DNA of 64,000 nt from Agrobacterium tumefaciens (lineage in GTDB: Bacteria; Pseudomonadota; Alphaproteobacteria; Rhizobiales; Rhizobiaceae). The first letter of the stretch is position 1. The number at the start of each line of letters is the position of its first letter. The stretch covers positions 2,232,001-2,296,000 of the forward strand of contig NZ_CP039888.1 of NCBI RefSeq assembly GCF_005221325.1. Direction: 5' to 3'. The position numbers and the translations under genes were made by a program. Positions 1-9,160 of this stretch are shown one piece after another. Under the pieces are notes generated by a model, which did no database searches, was not told where the DNA came from, and was given only the letters and a program-made list of their open reading frames with translations.

Positions 1-3000
1 ACAGGCCGGTATTCGCCGGCGTGTTGTCGATCCTTATCGTGGTGGCAGGCCTTCTCGGCATGCGCGCCCTGCCGATTTCCGAATATCCGGAAGTCGTTCC
101 GCCATCCGTCGTTGTGCGCGCCACCTATCCCGGCGCGAACCCGACCGTTATCGCCGAAACCGTTGCGACACCGCTGGAAGAACAGATTAACGGCGTCGAG
201 GACATGCTCTATATGGGCAGCCAGGCAACGTCTGACGGCGTGCTGACGCTGACCGTCACCTTCAAGCTCGGCACGGACCCGGACAAGGCGCAGCAGCTCG
301 TACAGAACCGTGTCTCGCAGGCGGAACCCCGCCTGCCCGCGGAAGTCCGCGCGCTCGGCATCACGACAGTCAAAAGCTCGCCCGACTTCATCATGGTCGT
401 CAATCTGGTCTCCAAGACCGACGCTTATGACATCACCTATCTGCGCAACTATGCGACGTTGAACGTCAAGGATCGGCTGGCCCGCATCGAAGGTGTCGGC
501 CAGGTTCAGGTCTTCGGCGCGGGTGACTATTCCATGCGTGTCTGGCTCGACCCGCAGAAGGTGGCCGAGCATGATCTGGCTGCCAGCGACGTCTCCGACG
601 CTATCCGCCAGCAGAACGTGCAGGCCGCGGCCGGCGTCATCGGCGCTTCACCAAGCCCTAATGGTGTCGATCTGCAGCTCAACGTCAATGCTCAGGGCCG
701 TCTGACGACGCCGGAAGAATTCGGCAACATCATCGTCAAGAGCGGCGCAAACGGTGAAATCACCCGCCTGCGCGATGTCGCCCGCATCGAACTGGGTGCT
801 GCCGATTACACGCTGCGTTCGCTGCTGGACGGCGAACCCGCCGTGGCTGTCGCCGTGCTTCAGGCTCCGGGCTCCAACGCCATCGAAATCGCCGACAATG
901 TCCGCGCCACGATGGACAATCTGCAGCTGGCGATGCCTGACGGTGTGAAATACGAGATCGTCTACGATACGACGAAATTCGTGCGCTCCTCCATCGAGAA
1001 GGTCGTTGATACACTCCTCGAGGCCGTTGGCCTCGTGGTGCTTGTCGTCATCCTCTTCCTCCAGACCTGGCGCGCCTCGATCATTCCGCTGATCGCCGTT
1101 CCCGTCTCGATCATCGGCACCTTCGCCGTCATGTACGCCTTCGGCTTCTCCATCAATGCGTTGACTTTGTTCGGGCTCGTGCTCGCCATCGGCATCGTGG
1201 TGGATGACGCCATCGTGGTCGTCGAAAACGTCGAGCGAAACATCGAAAACGGGCTCTCGCCGCGTGACGCCACCTATAAGGCGATGCGGGAAGTCTCCGG
1301 ACCGATCATCGCGATTGCGCTGGTTCTGGTCGCCGTCTTCGTGCCGCTTGCCTTTATCTCCGGCCTGTCCGGCCAGTTCTACCGGCAGTTCGCGCTGACC
1401 ATCGCCATCTCCACCGTCATTTCGGCCATCAACTCGCTGACGCTGTCGCCCGCTCTTGCGGCCCTGCTGCTGAAGGAACACGGTGCGCCGAAAGACTGGC
1501 TCACGCGCTTCATGGACCGGATTTTCGGCTGGTTCTTCCGCGGCTTCAACCGTGCCTTTGGCGCGGCCTCGAACGGCTACGGCAAGACCGTGGGCGGGCT
1601 GGTGACGCGCAAGAGCCTTGTCATGATCGTCTATATGGCTCTGGTGGCCGCCACCTACGGCATGTTCACGACAGTGCCGAGCGGCTTCGTGCCGGCGCAG
1701 GACAAGCAGTACCTGATCGGTTTCGCCCAGCTTCCTGATGGAGCAACGCTCGACCGCACCGAAAGCGTCATCAAGCGGATGAGCACGATCGCCATGGAAA
1801 CGCCCGGCGTCAGCCACGCCATCGCCTTCCCCGGCCTGTCGATCAATGGTTTCACCATCGGCTCCAATTCCGGCATCGTCTTTGCGGTTCTCGATGATTT
1901 CGAAAAGCGCAAGACACCGGAACTGTCCGGCGGCGCCATCGCCATGCAGCTGAACCAGAAATTTGCCGGCATTCAGGATGCCTTCATCGCCATGTTCCCG
2001 CCGCCGCCGGTCAACGGTCTCGGCCAGACGGGCGGTTTCAAACTGCAGATCGAGGACCGCGCCGGTTACGGTTACCAGACGCTCGACGAAGCGGCAAAAG
2101 CCGTGATCGCCAAGGCCTATCAGACGCCGGAACTGGCGGGCATCTTCTCCAGTTTCCAGATCAACGTGCCGCAGCTTTTCGCCGATCTCGACCGCGCCAA
2201 GGCCGAACAGCTGGGCGTATCGGTCAGCGACGTCTTCCAGACACTGCAGATCTATCTGGGTTCGCTTTATGTCAACGACTTCAATGCCTTCGGGCGGACA
2301 TACAGCGTGCGTGTGCAGGCGGATTCGCAGTTCCGCGCCCATGCGGAAGATATCGGTCGCCTGAAGGTTCGCTCCGCAACGGGTCAGATGATCCCGCTGT
2401 CCACCCTGCTGAAGGTGGATGCGACGACAGGACCGGAGCGTACCAACCGTTATAACGGCTTCCTCGCGGCCGATATCAATGGCGGTCCGGCACCGGGCTT
2501 CTCCTCGGGACAGGCACAGGCGGCTATGGAGAAAATCCTTGCCGAAAACCTCCCCGCCGGTATCGATTACGAGTGGACCGACCTGACCTATCAGCAAATC
2601 CTGGCAGGCAACTCCAGCATCGTGGTCTTCCCCTTGGCGCTGCTGCTCGTCTATCTCGTGCTGGCTGCGCAATATGAAAGCCTCACCCTGCCGATTGCGA
2701 TCATCCTGATCGTGCCCCTCGGCGTGCTCGCGGCTCTCACAGGCGTCTGGCTGACAGGAGGGGACAACAACATCTTTACGCAGATCGGCCTTGTCGTCCT
2801 TGTCGGTCTCTCGGCGAAGAACGCGATCCTGATCGTGGAATTCGCCCGGGAGCTGGAATTCGAGGGACGAACGCCACTTCAGGCGGCCATCGAGGCAAGC
2901 CGGCTTCGCCTGCGCCCGATCCTGATGACCTCGCTCGCCTTCATCATGGGCGTGGTGCCGCTGGTCGTCTCGACAGGTGCAGGTGCGGAAATGCGCGCCG

Positions 3001-3170
3001 CCATGGGTGTCGCGGTGTTCTCCGGCATGATCGGCGTGACGTTCTTCGGCATCTTCATGACACCGGTCTTTTACGTGCTGGTGCGCAAGCTGGCTGGCAA
3101 CCGGCCGCTCATCCAGCACAAGCAGGAAGAACCGGCCAATTCGGACTACAAGCTCGAAAAAGCCGGCTGA
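1..3170 (+). CDS. RND multidrug efflux permease, HAE1 family (5' end outside window)
   Basis: Inner-membrane pump subunit of a tripartite RND efflux system; it exchanges protons for hydrophobic drugs and exports them through a periplasmic adaptor and an outer-membrane channel. The reading frame is open to the window edge, and the codons before the GTG at 21 encode RPVFAG, which matches the usual N-terminal helix, so the true start lies upstream. The proton-relay motif of TM4 (GIVVDDAIVVVENVE, two adjacent Asp) and the Lys of TM10 (GLSAKNAIL) are present, as are two large periplasmic porter regions and a complete C-terminus. The adaptor gene would be expected upstream, outside the window. Family assignment is firm; the substrate cannot be told. 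Confidence 0.95.
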   Translation, partial: RPVFAGVLSILIVVAGLLGMRALPISEYPEVVPPSVVVRATYPGANPTVIAETVATPLEEQINGVEDMLYMGSQATSDGVLTLTVTFKLGTDPDKAQQLVQNRVSQAEPRLPAEVRALGITTVKSSPDFIMVVNLVSKTDAYDITYLRNYATLNVKDRLARIEGVGQVQVFGAGDYSMRVWLDPQKVAEHDLAASDVSDAIRQQNVQAAAGVIGASPSPNGVDLQLNVNAQGRLTTPEEFGNIIVKSGANGEITRLRDVARIELGAADYTLRSLLDGEPAVAVAVLQAPGSNAIEIADNVRATMDNLQLAMPDGVKYEIVYDTTKFVRSSIEKVVDTLLEAVGLVVLVVILFLQTWRASIIPLIAVPVSIIGTFAVMYAFGFSINALTLFGLVLAIGIVVDDAIVVVENVERNIENGLSPRDATYKAMREVSGPIIAIALVLVAVFVPLAFISGLSGQFYRQFALTIAISTVISAINSLTLSPALAALLLKEHGAPKDWLTRFMDRIFGWFFRGFNRAFGAASNGYGKTVGGLVTRKSLVMIVYMALVAATYGMFTTVPSGFVPAQDKQYLIGFAQLPDGATLDRTESVIKRMSTIAMETPGVSHAIAFPGLSINGFTIGSNSGIVFAVLDDFEKRKTPELSGGAIAMQLNQKFAGIQDAFIAMFPPPPVNGLGQTGGFKLQIEDRAGYGYQTLDEAAKAVIAKAYQTPELAGIFSSFQINVPQLFADLDRAKAEQLGVSVSDVFQTLQIYLGSLYVNDFNAFGRTYSVRVQADSQFRAHAEDIGRLKVRSATGQMIPLSTLLKVDATTGPERTNRYNGFLAADINGGPAPGFSSGQAQAAMEKILAENLPAGIDYEWTDLTYQQILAGNSSIVVFPLALLLVYLVLAAQYESLTLPIAIILIVPLGVLAALTGVWLTGGDNNIFTQIGLVVLVGLSAKNAILIVEFARELEFEGRTPLQAAIEASRLRLRPILMTSLAFIMGVVPLVVSTGAGAEMRAAMGVAVFSGMIGVTFFGIFMTPVFYVLVRKLAGNRPLIQHKQEEPANSDYKLEKAG

Positions 3171-3207
3171 CCGATACTCCCATCCACCGCCACCTTCGAC
3201 GCAAGCC

Positions 3208-3237
3208 CGCCGCGCATCATCAGATGCGCGGCGTTTT
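3208..3237 (+). terminator. Rho-independent terminator after the RND permease
   Basis: An 11-bp perfect GC-rich stem (CGCCGCGCATC with GATGCGCGGCG), a 4-base loop and a following TTTT run lie 38 bases after the permease stop. It should end the efflux operon transcript. Confidence 0.8.
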
Positions 3238-3458
3238 CGTGACACAAAACGTTCATGCAGACTTTCTGAAATAGAATCAGTTTCAAATACTTAAGTGGAA
3301 ACAACGCGGATATAGAACCGCGTTAAACTCAGCGAAAAAGAAATATATCCGGACGCTCAATGGAGCATCAAAAGAAACATCTCTATTATATTCTTCATAA
3401 TTTGTGGTAATTTAGAGAACAGGGTGATTCGGACTAAATGATTTAGTTCAGGGGCTGC

Positions 3459-3653
3459 ATGATGGAGCAGGATTACGAAATCTGGGCAACGACCGTTGCC
3501 TATTCGATCGTGATGCATGAAGGTCTGGATCTGGCGCTCTCCGCGCAAAATCTCGACAGGGGCAAGACCAGGAACAACCGCGAGCGGCTGATGGAAGCCA
3601 TTCGTGCATCATTGCTGGAGGCGCGCTCGCGCAGCCATTTGACGGCAGCGTAG
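3459..3653 (+). CDS. Small hypothetical protein, 64 aa
   Basis: I do not recognise this protein. It starts at ATG 3459 (or the adjacent ATG 3462) behind an AGGGGC-type ribosome binding site, and follows an AT-rich stretch of about 200 bases that looks promoter-like, unlike the GC-rich coding DNA around it. It is short and soluble, with an amphipathic centre and a basic region (RGKTRNNRERLMEAIRAS). It has no signal peptide or membrane segment. It lies alone between a terminator and a gene on the opposite strand. It could be a conserved small rhizobial protein, but only the start signals and the AT-rich upstream region support it. Confidence 0.5.
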   Translation: MMEQDYEIWATTVAYSIVMHEGLDLALSAQNLDRGKTRNNRERLMEAIRASLLEARSRSHLTAA

Positions 3654-3692
3654 CGGCTTTGAACCCTGCTTGCTACGCCTGCCGCAGGAAGA

Positions 3693-4538
3693 TCAAGCCG
3701 GAAGCAGGTCTGTCCGGATCGCGGCTTTCAACGGCAGATGGTCCGAGGCGATGCGCGCCAGCGCGCTGTCATGCGCCTCCACCTGCTCGATCAGTCCCTC
3801 GCGATTGGCGATGATCCGGTCGAGCGCCAGCACCGGCAGGTTGGACGGAAAACTCGGCACCGCCGGCGGCAGGGTGCCGAAAGCATCCCGGAACGTATTG
3901 AGCGACGACCCATTGCCGAGACGCCATTCATTCAGGTCCCCCATGAGGATGGTCGCGCATTCGTTGCGCGCCTCCAGAAGACCGATAAGCGCCTTGGCCT
4001 GCTGGGCGCGGGAATGTCTGAGAAGGCCGAAATGGGCGGCGATGACCCTGAGCGTGCCGCCGCTTTTCAGGTCCAGCTCCACGACAAGCGCGCCGCGCGG
4101 CTCCAACCCCGGCAATTTCAGCGTATGCACGTCCCTGACGGCCCCTTCCCTGAACAGCACGACATTGCCATGCCAGCCATGCGCCTTCACGCCTGCCTGT
4201 ACCGGTACGGGAATGAGGCCGCTTTCCCGCTCCAGCCGGGCAAGATCAAGTAGGCCCGTGCGCTCGCCGAAACGGCTGTCCGCCTCCTGAAGGGCAATGA
4301 TGTCGGCGCCGATTTCCTGAATGACGCGGCTGGTACGATCAGGGTCGAACCTGCGGTCGCGACCGACGCATTTATGCACATTGTAGGAAGCTATGACCGG
4401 AAAGGAATGATCTTTGGCCGCCTGAACCGCCTTCTGCCGCTGACGATGGTCGCGCAACGACTGCATGACGAAGGCCGACAGGCTGGTGTTTTTCGTCAAA
4501 GCCGTTTTTTCATCATCCAGCAAACCGTTCTTTTTCAC
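3693..4538 (-). CDS. Endonuclease/exonuclease/phosphatase-fold protein
   Basis: A metal-dependent phosphoesterase of the EEP superfamily (DNase I/exonuclease III/inositol phosphatase fold); the substrate is not predictable. The core motifs are visible in order: ASYNVH near the start, IIALQE (metal-binding Glu), GNVVLF, IAAHFG, MGDLNEW (Asp-Leu-Asn) and the terminal ASDHLPL (Asp-His). A longer frame to 4652 would overlap the upstream gene by 65 bases. I chose GTG 4538 because a GGAGG sits 9 bases before it, giving 281 aa. It lies 49 bases downstream of cardiolipin synthase on the same strand, so the two are probably cotranscribed and this enzyme may act on phospholipid-derived or membrane-associated substrates; that last point is inference. 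Confidence 0.85.
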   Translation of the reverse strand: MKKNGLLDDEKTALTKNTSLSAFVMQSLRDHRQRQKAVQAAKDHSFPVIASYNVHKCVGRDRRFDPDRTSRVIQEIGADIIALQEADSRFGERTGLLDLARLERESGLIPVPVQAGVKAHGWHGNVVLFREGAVRDVHTLKLPGLEPRGALVVELDLKSGGTLRVIAAHFGLLRHSRAQQAKALIGLLEARNECATILMGDLNEWRLGNGSSLNTFRDAFGTLPPAVPSFPSNLPVLALDRIIANREGLIEQVEAHDSALARIASDHLPLKAAIRTDLLPA

Positions 4539-4587
4539 GCGTTTATGCCTCCGGTCTCGCGTGGCGTCCTGTCGGGCGCACCGCACT

Positions 4588-6048
4588 CTAAAGATAGGGT
4601 GAAGCGAGCCACAGGACACGCTCCACAAAACGGACAACGAATGGCCGCGCATTCAGTTCGCTAAGCCGGACGGGCAAAGCGGTTGCACGCGCATCCCGGA
4701 TGCGATCCCCGATCGCCCCGGCGAATTCTTCGTCCATGACTTCGAGATCGATCTCGAAGTTCAACCGCAACGACCGCGGATCGAGATTGGAGGAGCCGAT
4801 ATAGCTCCAGCGCCCGTCGATCACCAGAAGCTTGGAATGATTGAAAGCCCCGGTCGCCCGCCAGATGCGGCAATAATTCTTCAGCATCTGGTCGAATTGC
4901 GCCGTCATCGCCCTGTCGACAAGCACAAGATTGTTGCTTTTCGGCACGATGATATCCACGACGCACCCCCGCCTTGCTGCGGTAATGAGCGCCGAAATAA
5001 GCTCCCGATCGGGGAGAAAATAGGGCGACATGATGAGAATGGAGGAGCGCGCCACCGAAAAGGCCCCCATCAGCATCTTGTGACTGGTCTCGATGCTTTT
5101 GTCCGGCCCCGAAGAACAGACGCGGGCAACGATCTGCGACCCCGGCACGCCATCGGGAATGGCGATATCCCAGACCGGCGCGTCCAGAACCTCCCCCGTC
5201 GTGAAGCGCCAGTCTTCCGCGGCAATGGAGAAAAAATCGGAGACCACCGGCCCGGTAATCTTGAAATGCGTGTCGTGCGACTGGCTTTCGCCACCGAATT
5301 CCAGGGTAAAACCCTCGCGGATATTCATGCCGCCGCTGAAGGCAATACGTCCGTCCACCACGAGTATCTTGCGGTGGGTGCGCAGATTGGCATAGGGCAG
5401 CCGCAACCCCATGATGACATTGCCGTTGAAGACATCGGCAACGATGTCCTTGTCCCTCAGTGTCGGCAGGATGCTCGGCACCGAATAACGCGCGCCCACG
5501 GCATCGATAAGCACCCTCACCTCCACGCCACGCAGCTTCGCCCTTTCGAGCGCCGTGACGAAACGGGCGCCGATCCGGTCATTATCGAAAATATATGTTT
5601 CGAGAATGATCGACCGCTTTGCTTCCCCGATCGCCTCCAGCATGGCGGCATAGGCGACATCCCCCGTCACCAGCGGCTCGATGCCGTTGCCGGTCGTCAG
5701 CGCATGGCGGGTCACCCGATCGCCAAGCGTCTTCATCGCTTCGAAACGGCGGCCGAAACGCGTCGCGATCATATCGTTGCTGGCATCGAGGCGCGCCACG
5801 CGATCCATGATCTCGTCCAGCATGAAGGACCGCTGCTGGGTGATGTTCGACCGGCGAATGCGGTTGATGCCGGCAATGGCGTAGATGACCGCGCCGACGA
5901 TCGGCGACAGCACGATGACGCCCACCCAGCCCAGCGCGGAGCGCACCTCCTCCTTCGTCATCGTGGCATGCACGGCCGCCACGGTTCCCATCAAAATCGA
6001 GAGAACGGCAAGTATATGGGGCCAATAGGCGATGACGAGGTCAAGCAT
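4588..6048 (-). CDS. cls: Cardiolipin synthase, phospholipase D superfamily
   Basis: Condenses two phosphatidylglycerol molecules to cardiolipin and glycerol at the inner membrane. The 486-residue protein has two N-terminal membrane segments (about 5-25 and 40-60; PLDc_N type) and two phospholipase D domains with the catalytic HKD motifs at His225 (THRKILVVD) and His404 (NHSKLLVID), each followed by the usual G/S-G or G-S-S-N block. The length is normal for bacterial Cls. It is the first gene of a minus-strand pair with the EEP-fold protein. A related PLD-family phospholipid synthase of different head-group specificity cannot be excluded. Confidence 0.92.
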   Translation of the reverse strand: MLDLVIAYWPHILAVLSILMGTVAAVHATMTKEEVRSALGWVGVIVLSPIVGAVIYAIAGINRIRRSNITQQRSFMLDEIMDRVARLDASNDMIATRFGRRFEAMKTLGDRVTRHALTTGNGIEPLVTGDVAYAAMLEAIGEAKRSIILETYIFDNDRIGARFVTALERAKLRGVEVRVLIDAVGARYSVPSILPTLRDKDIVADVFNGNVIMGLRLPYANLRTHRKILVVDGRIAFSGGMNIREGFTLEFGGESQSHDTHFKITGPVVSDFFSIAAEDWRFTTGEVLDAPVWDIAIPDGVPGSQIVARVCSSGPDKSIETSHKMLMGAFSVARSSILIMSPYFLPDRELISALITAARRGCVVDIIVPKSNNLVLVDRAMTAQFDQMLKNYCRIWRATGAFNHSKLLVIDGRWSYIGSSNLDPRSLRLNFEIDLEVMDEEFAGAIGDRIRDARATALPVRLSELNARPFVVRFVERVLWLASPYL

Positions 6049-6261
6049 GATGGGACTATAGAGTACTCAGCCAATCCCGCAATGACAGGCGGCGACCCGG
6101 CAGCGGAAGAATGCCAGATCCGGGCCATGCTTTTGCGGGACAGACCCTTGCGGGATTAACGGTGGAAACCGGCCTTGCGATATGTCATGAGAGCGCATCT
6201 TGATCTTTAGGCAGGGGTTCCTTGCGGGCTTTCTGCGATGTTTGAAAGCAAGAAGGCCGTG

Positions 6262-7137
6262 ATGCAGGAAAATACACAGGGCGCCGTCATCGTCATTTCC
6301 AGCCACGTCATGCGTGGCTCTGTCGGCAACCGCGCTGCCGTTTTCGCGCTGGAGACGCTGGGTTATCCGGTCTGGGCGGTGCCGACCATCGTCATGCCCT
6401 GGCATCCCGGCCACGGCCCATCCACCCGCATGCGCTTTCAGGACGAAGACTTCGACAAGGCCATGACCGACCTCGAAAACGCCCAATGGATTGGCGAGGT
6501 CAAGGCTGTCCTGACCGGTTATTTCGGCAGCGCAGCACAGGTCCGCTCCGTCGCAAGGCTGATCCGCAATCTGAAGGAAAAGAACCCGGCGCTGATTTAC
6601 GCCTGCGACCCTGTCATGGGCGATCTGGGCGGACTTTACATTCCGCTTGAGACCGCCGAGGCCATCCGCGATCACCTCATCCCGCTAGCCACCGTCGCCA
6701 CGCCAAACCGTTACGAACTGGCCTGGATGAGCGGCGCGGAACTTGAGACCAACAATGCCATCATGGATGCGGCATTGTCCCTCGGCCCGCCGAAAATGCT
6801 GGTCACCTCGGCCGTGCCGATGATGACGGGCGGCACCGGCAATCTCTACCTCAGCGGCCGCCATGCCCTGCTTGCCGAACACCGCGCCATAGAGAATGCG
6901 CCGAACGGCCTCGGCGACCTGATGTCGGCGCTGTTCCTCGCCCGCCTGCTGGAGGGCGTGGATGATGAAAAGGCGCTGCAGCTGGCAACGGCCAGCGTCT
7001 TCGAAATCCTGGCCCGAACCAAAAAACGCGGGATGAACGAACTGACGCTGGAGACCGATTCGTCAAGTCTCTCCACACCCATGGCCATGGTGCAGATGCG
7101 TCATCTCTTGCATCCTTCACGCAGCAAGCGCAAATAG
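6262..7137 (+). CDS. pdxY: Pyridoxal kinase
   Basis: Phosphorylates pyridoxal (and possibly other B6 vitamers) to pyridoxal 5'-phosphate in the salvage pathway. The ribokinase-like fold is recognisable from the N-terminal ISSHVMRGSVGN segment that lines the vitamer site, YACDPVMGD in the middle, ATPNRYELAWMSG and the late ATP-site block NGLGDLMSALF, where the general-base Asp lies. Length is about 291 aa. An upstream in-frame ATG at 6238 would add eight residues; I prefer 6262 because homology begins shortly after it and AAGG lies in front. It is monocistronic, followed by an intergenic repeat. Confidence 0.9.
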   Translation: MQENTQGAVIVISSHVMRGSVGNRAAVFALETLGYPVWAVPTIVMPWHPGHGPSTRMRFQDEDFDKAMTDLENAQWIGEVKAVLTGYFGSAAQVRSVARLIRNLKEKNPALIYACDPVMGDLGGLYIPLETAEAIRDHLIPLATVATPNRYELAWMSGAELETNNAIMDAALSLGPPKMLVTSAVPMMTGGTGNLYLSGRHALLAEHRAIENAPNGLGDLMSALFLARLLEGVDDEKALQLATASVFEILARTKKRGMNELTLETDSSSLSTPMAMVQMRHLLHPSRSKRK

Positions 7138-7141
7138 CGGC

Positions 7142-7244
7142 TAGAGCATTTCCAGGAAAAGTGGCCCACGGTTTTCCGCCCGGAAATGCGGCAACAGGAA
7201 GTTGGAGCGGTTTCGCGGTTCGAAGAAAAGCGAAAATGCTCTAA
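7142..7244. repeat. Rhizobial intergenic mosaic (RIME-like) repeat, copy 1
   Basis: A stretch of about 100 bases opening with AGAGCATTTCC and closing with AAAATGCTCT, with an inner GCATTTCC/GGAAATGC-type inverted structure. A second copy lies at 30505-30570 in the opposite orientation; the two share the GAGCATTTCC, AAAAGTGGCC, GGTTTTCC and CCGGAAATGC blocks. It sits between two same-strand genes and could fold as a transcript hairpin. Confidence 0.75.
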
Positions 7245-7311
7245 AGGATTGGTCTTCAACGCGCCAGGCTCGCCCCGTGATCTTGGTCCAAGCATAACGG
7301 TACTGCGATAG

Positions 7312-7953
7312 ATGAAAGATTTTCCGGAAACCCTTCTCAACGGCTACAAGAATTTCATGAGCGGGCGCTATATCGATGAGCGCGAAAGATACCGCGTTCT
7401 CGCCGATACCGGACAGAAACCGCAGACCCTGTTCATTGCCTGTTGTGACTCCCGTTCAGCGCCGGAAACCATTTTCGATTGCGGACCGGGAGAGCTTTTC
7501 GTCATGCGAAATGTCGCCAACATGGTGCCGCCTTTCGAGCCGGACGGACAATATCACGCCACCTCCGCCGCCATCGAATATGCCGTGCAGGTTCTGAAGG
7601 TGAAGGATATCGTGGTCATGGGCCACGGCCGCTGCGGCGGCATTCAGGCGGCACTCGACCCCAATCTCGAGCCGCTTTCGCCAGGCGACTTCATCGGCAA
7701 ATGGATGAACATGGTCAAGTCGGCGGCCGAGCAGATCCAGAGCAACGACATCATGACCGCGTCTGAGCGCCAGACGGCACTGGAGCGCGTTTCCATCCGC
7801 AATTCCATCGCCAATCTGCGCGGTTTCCCCTTCGTCAAGGCGCAGGAAACCGCCGGCAAGGTGAAGCTGCACGGCGCATGGTTCGATATCTCGACCGGCG
7901 AATTGTGGGTGATGGACAGCAAAACGGGCGACTTCCGCCGCCCGGACCTGTGA
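7312..7953 (+). CDS. Beta-class carbonic anhydrase
   Basis: Interconverts CO2 and bicarbonate in the cytoplasm, supplying bicarbonate to carboxylases. The 213-residue protein carries the complete beta-class zinc site: Cys44, Asp46 and Arg48 in CCDSR, then His105 and Cys108 in GHGRCGG. The FVMRNVANMVPP block that lines the dimer and active site is also present. The length fits the family. The ribosome binding site is weak. It stands alone between two intergenic repeats. Confidence 0.95.
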   Translation: MKDFPETLLNGYKNFMSGRYIDERERYRVLADTGQKPQTLFIACCDSRSAPETIFDCGPGELFVMRNVANMVPPFEPDGQYHATSAAIEYAVQVLKVKDIVVMGHGRCGGIQAALDPNLEPLSPGDFIGKWMNMVKSAAEQIQSNDIMTASERQTALERVSIRNSIANLRGFPFVKAQETAGKVKLHGAWFDISTGELWVMDSKTGDFRRPDL

Positions 7954-7990
7954 TTGAGACGCGTAGTCCCGCCAATAACATTCAACTTTG

Positions 7991-8099
7991 TCACCCGGAC
8001 TTGATCCGGGGTCCAGTGCGATCAAGTCTTTGATCGCGTAAGACTCTTTCACGGCGCAGACGCGCCGTGGCTGGATGCCGGATCCAGTCCGGCATGACG
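7991..8099. repeat. Intergenic repeat, CCGGACTTGATCCGG family, copy 1
   Basis: About 109 bases built of nested hairpins: CCGGACTTGATCCGG, a GATCAAGTCTTTGATC arm, a GGCGC...GCGCC arm and a closing GCCGGATCCAGTCCGGC arm. The same element occurs inverted at 20488-20597. It is non-coding, between converging genes. Confidence 0.75.
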
Positions 8100-8130
8100 A
8101 AAGTGGGCCTTTAGTCCTTGGAAAGCGACC

Positions 8131-8946
8131 TTATTGGCCGTCGATCGCCTTGCCGATGAAGGCGATGGCCTGCTGGTAGACGCTTGCGGCGTTCCAGCCC
8201 TGGATCGCGGCATAATTCGCCTGTCCCTGCTGATAACCCGCACCGCGCTGCCAGCCGTGGCCGACGAGGAAATTGGCGGTAGAGGCCAAAGCATCGGCGC
8301 GCGAGCCGACGAGATCAATGCGGCCATCGCGGTCGAAATCCACGCCGTAGCGCACGACGTTCAACGGCAGGAACTGCGTCTGGCCGATTTCACCATGGGC
8401 AGCACCCTTGGCGTTGACGTTGAGCGAACCGCTACCGACAAGCTTCAGCGCTGCGTAAAGCTGTTCAGTGAAATAATCAGAACGGCGGCAGTCGAAGGAA
8501 AGCGTCGCCACGGCGGAAAGCGTGTGCTGTTTGCCCATGAAGCCGCCAAAACCGGTTTCCATGCCCCAGATGGCGAGAAGCGGACCGGCCGGAACGCCGT
8601 AAGCTCTTTCGATCGAGGCGAAGAGAGAGGCGTTGTTGTTCTTCATGGTCTTGCCGCGCGAAATGATCGTCTGACCGCCGCGCTTCTGCATGAATTGCTC
8701 AAAGGACAGCTTGAAGCTGTGCTGGCCGCGATCGGCGCTGATGGTGGCGCGGTTGTAGGAGACGCCGGAGAAGGCGCGATCGAGCACCGAAGCGCTGACG
8801 CCGCGGCCTGCCGCTTCCTGCTTGAAGGCGCTGACCCAGGCATCGAAGCCCGCCGAAGTGTTGCCGCATTGCGCCGCCATAACCGGCGTTGCTGCCAGAA
8901 CCGAGACCATGGCCACACCAGCCAGAATTGCCTTCATTGCCCGCAT
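8131..8946 (-). CDS. Lytic murein transglycosylase, MltB/SLT_2 family
   Basis: Cleaves the glycan strands of peptidoglycan with formation of 1,6-anhydro-muramic acid, in the periplasm. Residues 1 to about 24 form a signal peptide with an AAQ-type cleavage region and no lipobox, so the product is probably soluble, unlike E. coli MltB. The catalytic Glu is expected in LLAIWGMETGFGGF; the SLT_2 blocks AHGEIGQTQFLP, DFDRDGRIDL and ALASTANFLVGHGW follow. I start at ATG 8946 (271 aa) rather than an upstream in-frame TTG. There is no C-terminal peptidoglycan-binding domain, so this is the short, single-domain form. Confidence 0.92.
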   Translation of the reverse strand: MRAMKAILAGVAMVSVLAATPVMAAQCGNTSAGFDAWVSAFKQEAAGRGVSASVLDRAFSGVSYNRATISADRGQHSFKLSFEQFMQKRGGQTIISRGKTMKNNNASLFASIERAYGVPAGPLLAIWGMETGFGGFMGKQHTLSAVATLSFDCRRSDYFTEQLYAALKLVGSGSLNVNAKGAAHGEIGQTQFLPLNVVRYGVDFDRDGRIDLVGSRADALASTANFLVGHGWQRGAGYQQGQANYAAIQGWNAASVYQQAIAFIGKAIDGQ

Positions 8947-9098
8947 CAAAATCTGCCTTTGATATATTTTGGGGAAGTTTTCCCGAGAACCAAACCATCA
9001 ATACTGTATGATTCAGGTGCCAAACTAGCTTTTGGCGGCCTAAATTGCCTTCCGGCAGCAAGGCCTGCAAATAAACTGGCCGTGATCGTAGCCAATTG

Positions 9099-9134
9099 AA
9101 AAACCCGCCTGCCCCACACAGAACAGACGGGTTA
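9099..9134 (-). terminator. Rho-independent terminator of asd
   Basis: Read on the minus strand, AACCCGTCTG pairs with CAGGCGGGTT (one G-T pair) around a 12-base loop and is followed by a run of T. It starts 27 bases after the asd stop codon. Confidence 0.85.
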
Positions 9135-9160
9135 TACTTAACGAACCTTAAAAAATCGTA

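Noticed and set aside
648..3245. 865-codon open frame antisense to the RND permease
   Set aside because: Shadow of GC-rich coding sequence; the translation is low-complexity His/Asp/Arg-rich without any family motif, while the plus-strand frame is a full RND pump.
4539..4652. Longer start of the EEP-fold protein
   Set aside because: It would overlap cardiolipin synthase by 65 bases, whereas GTG 4538 has a good GGAGG.
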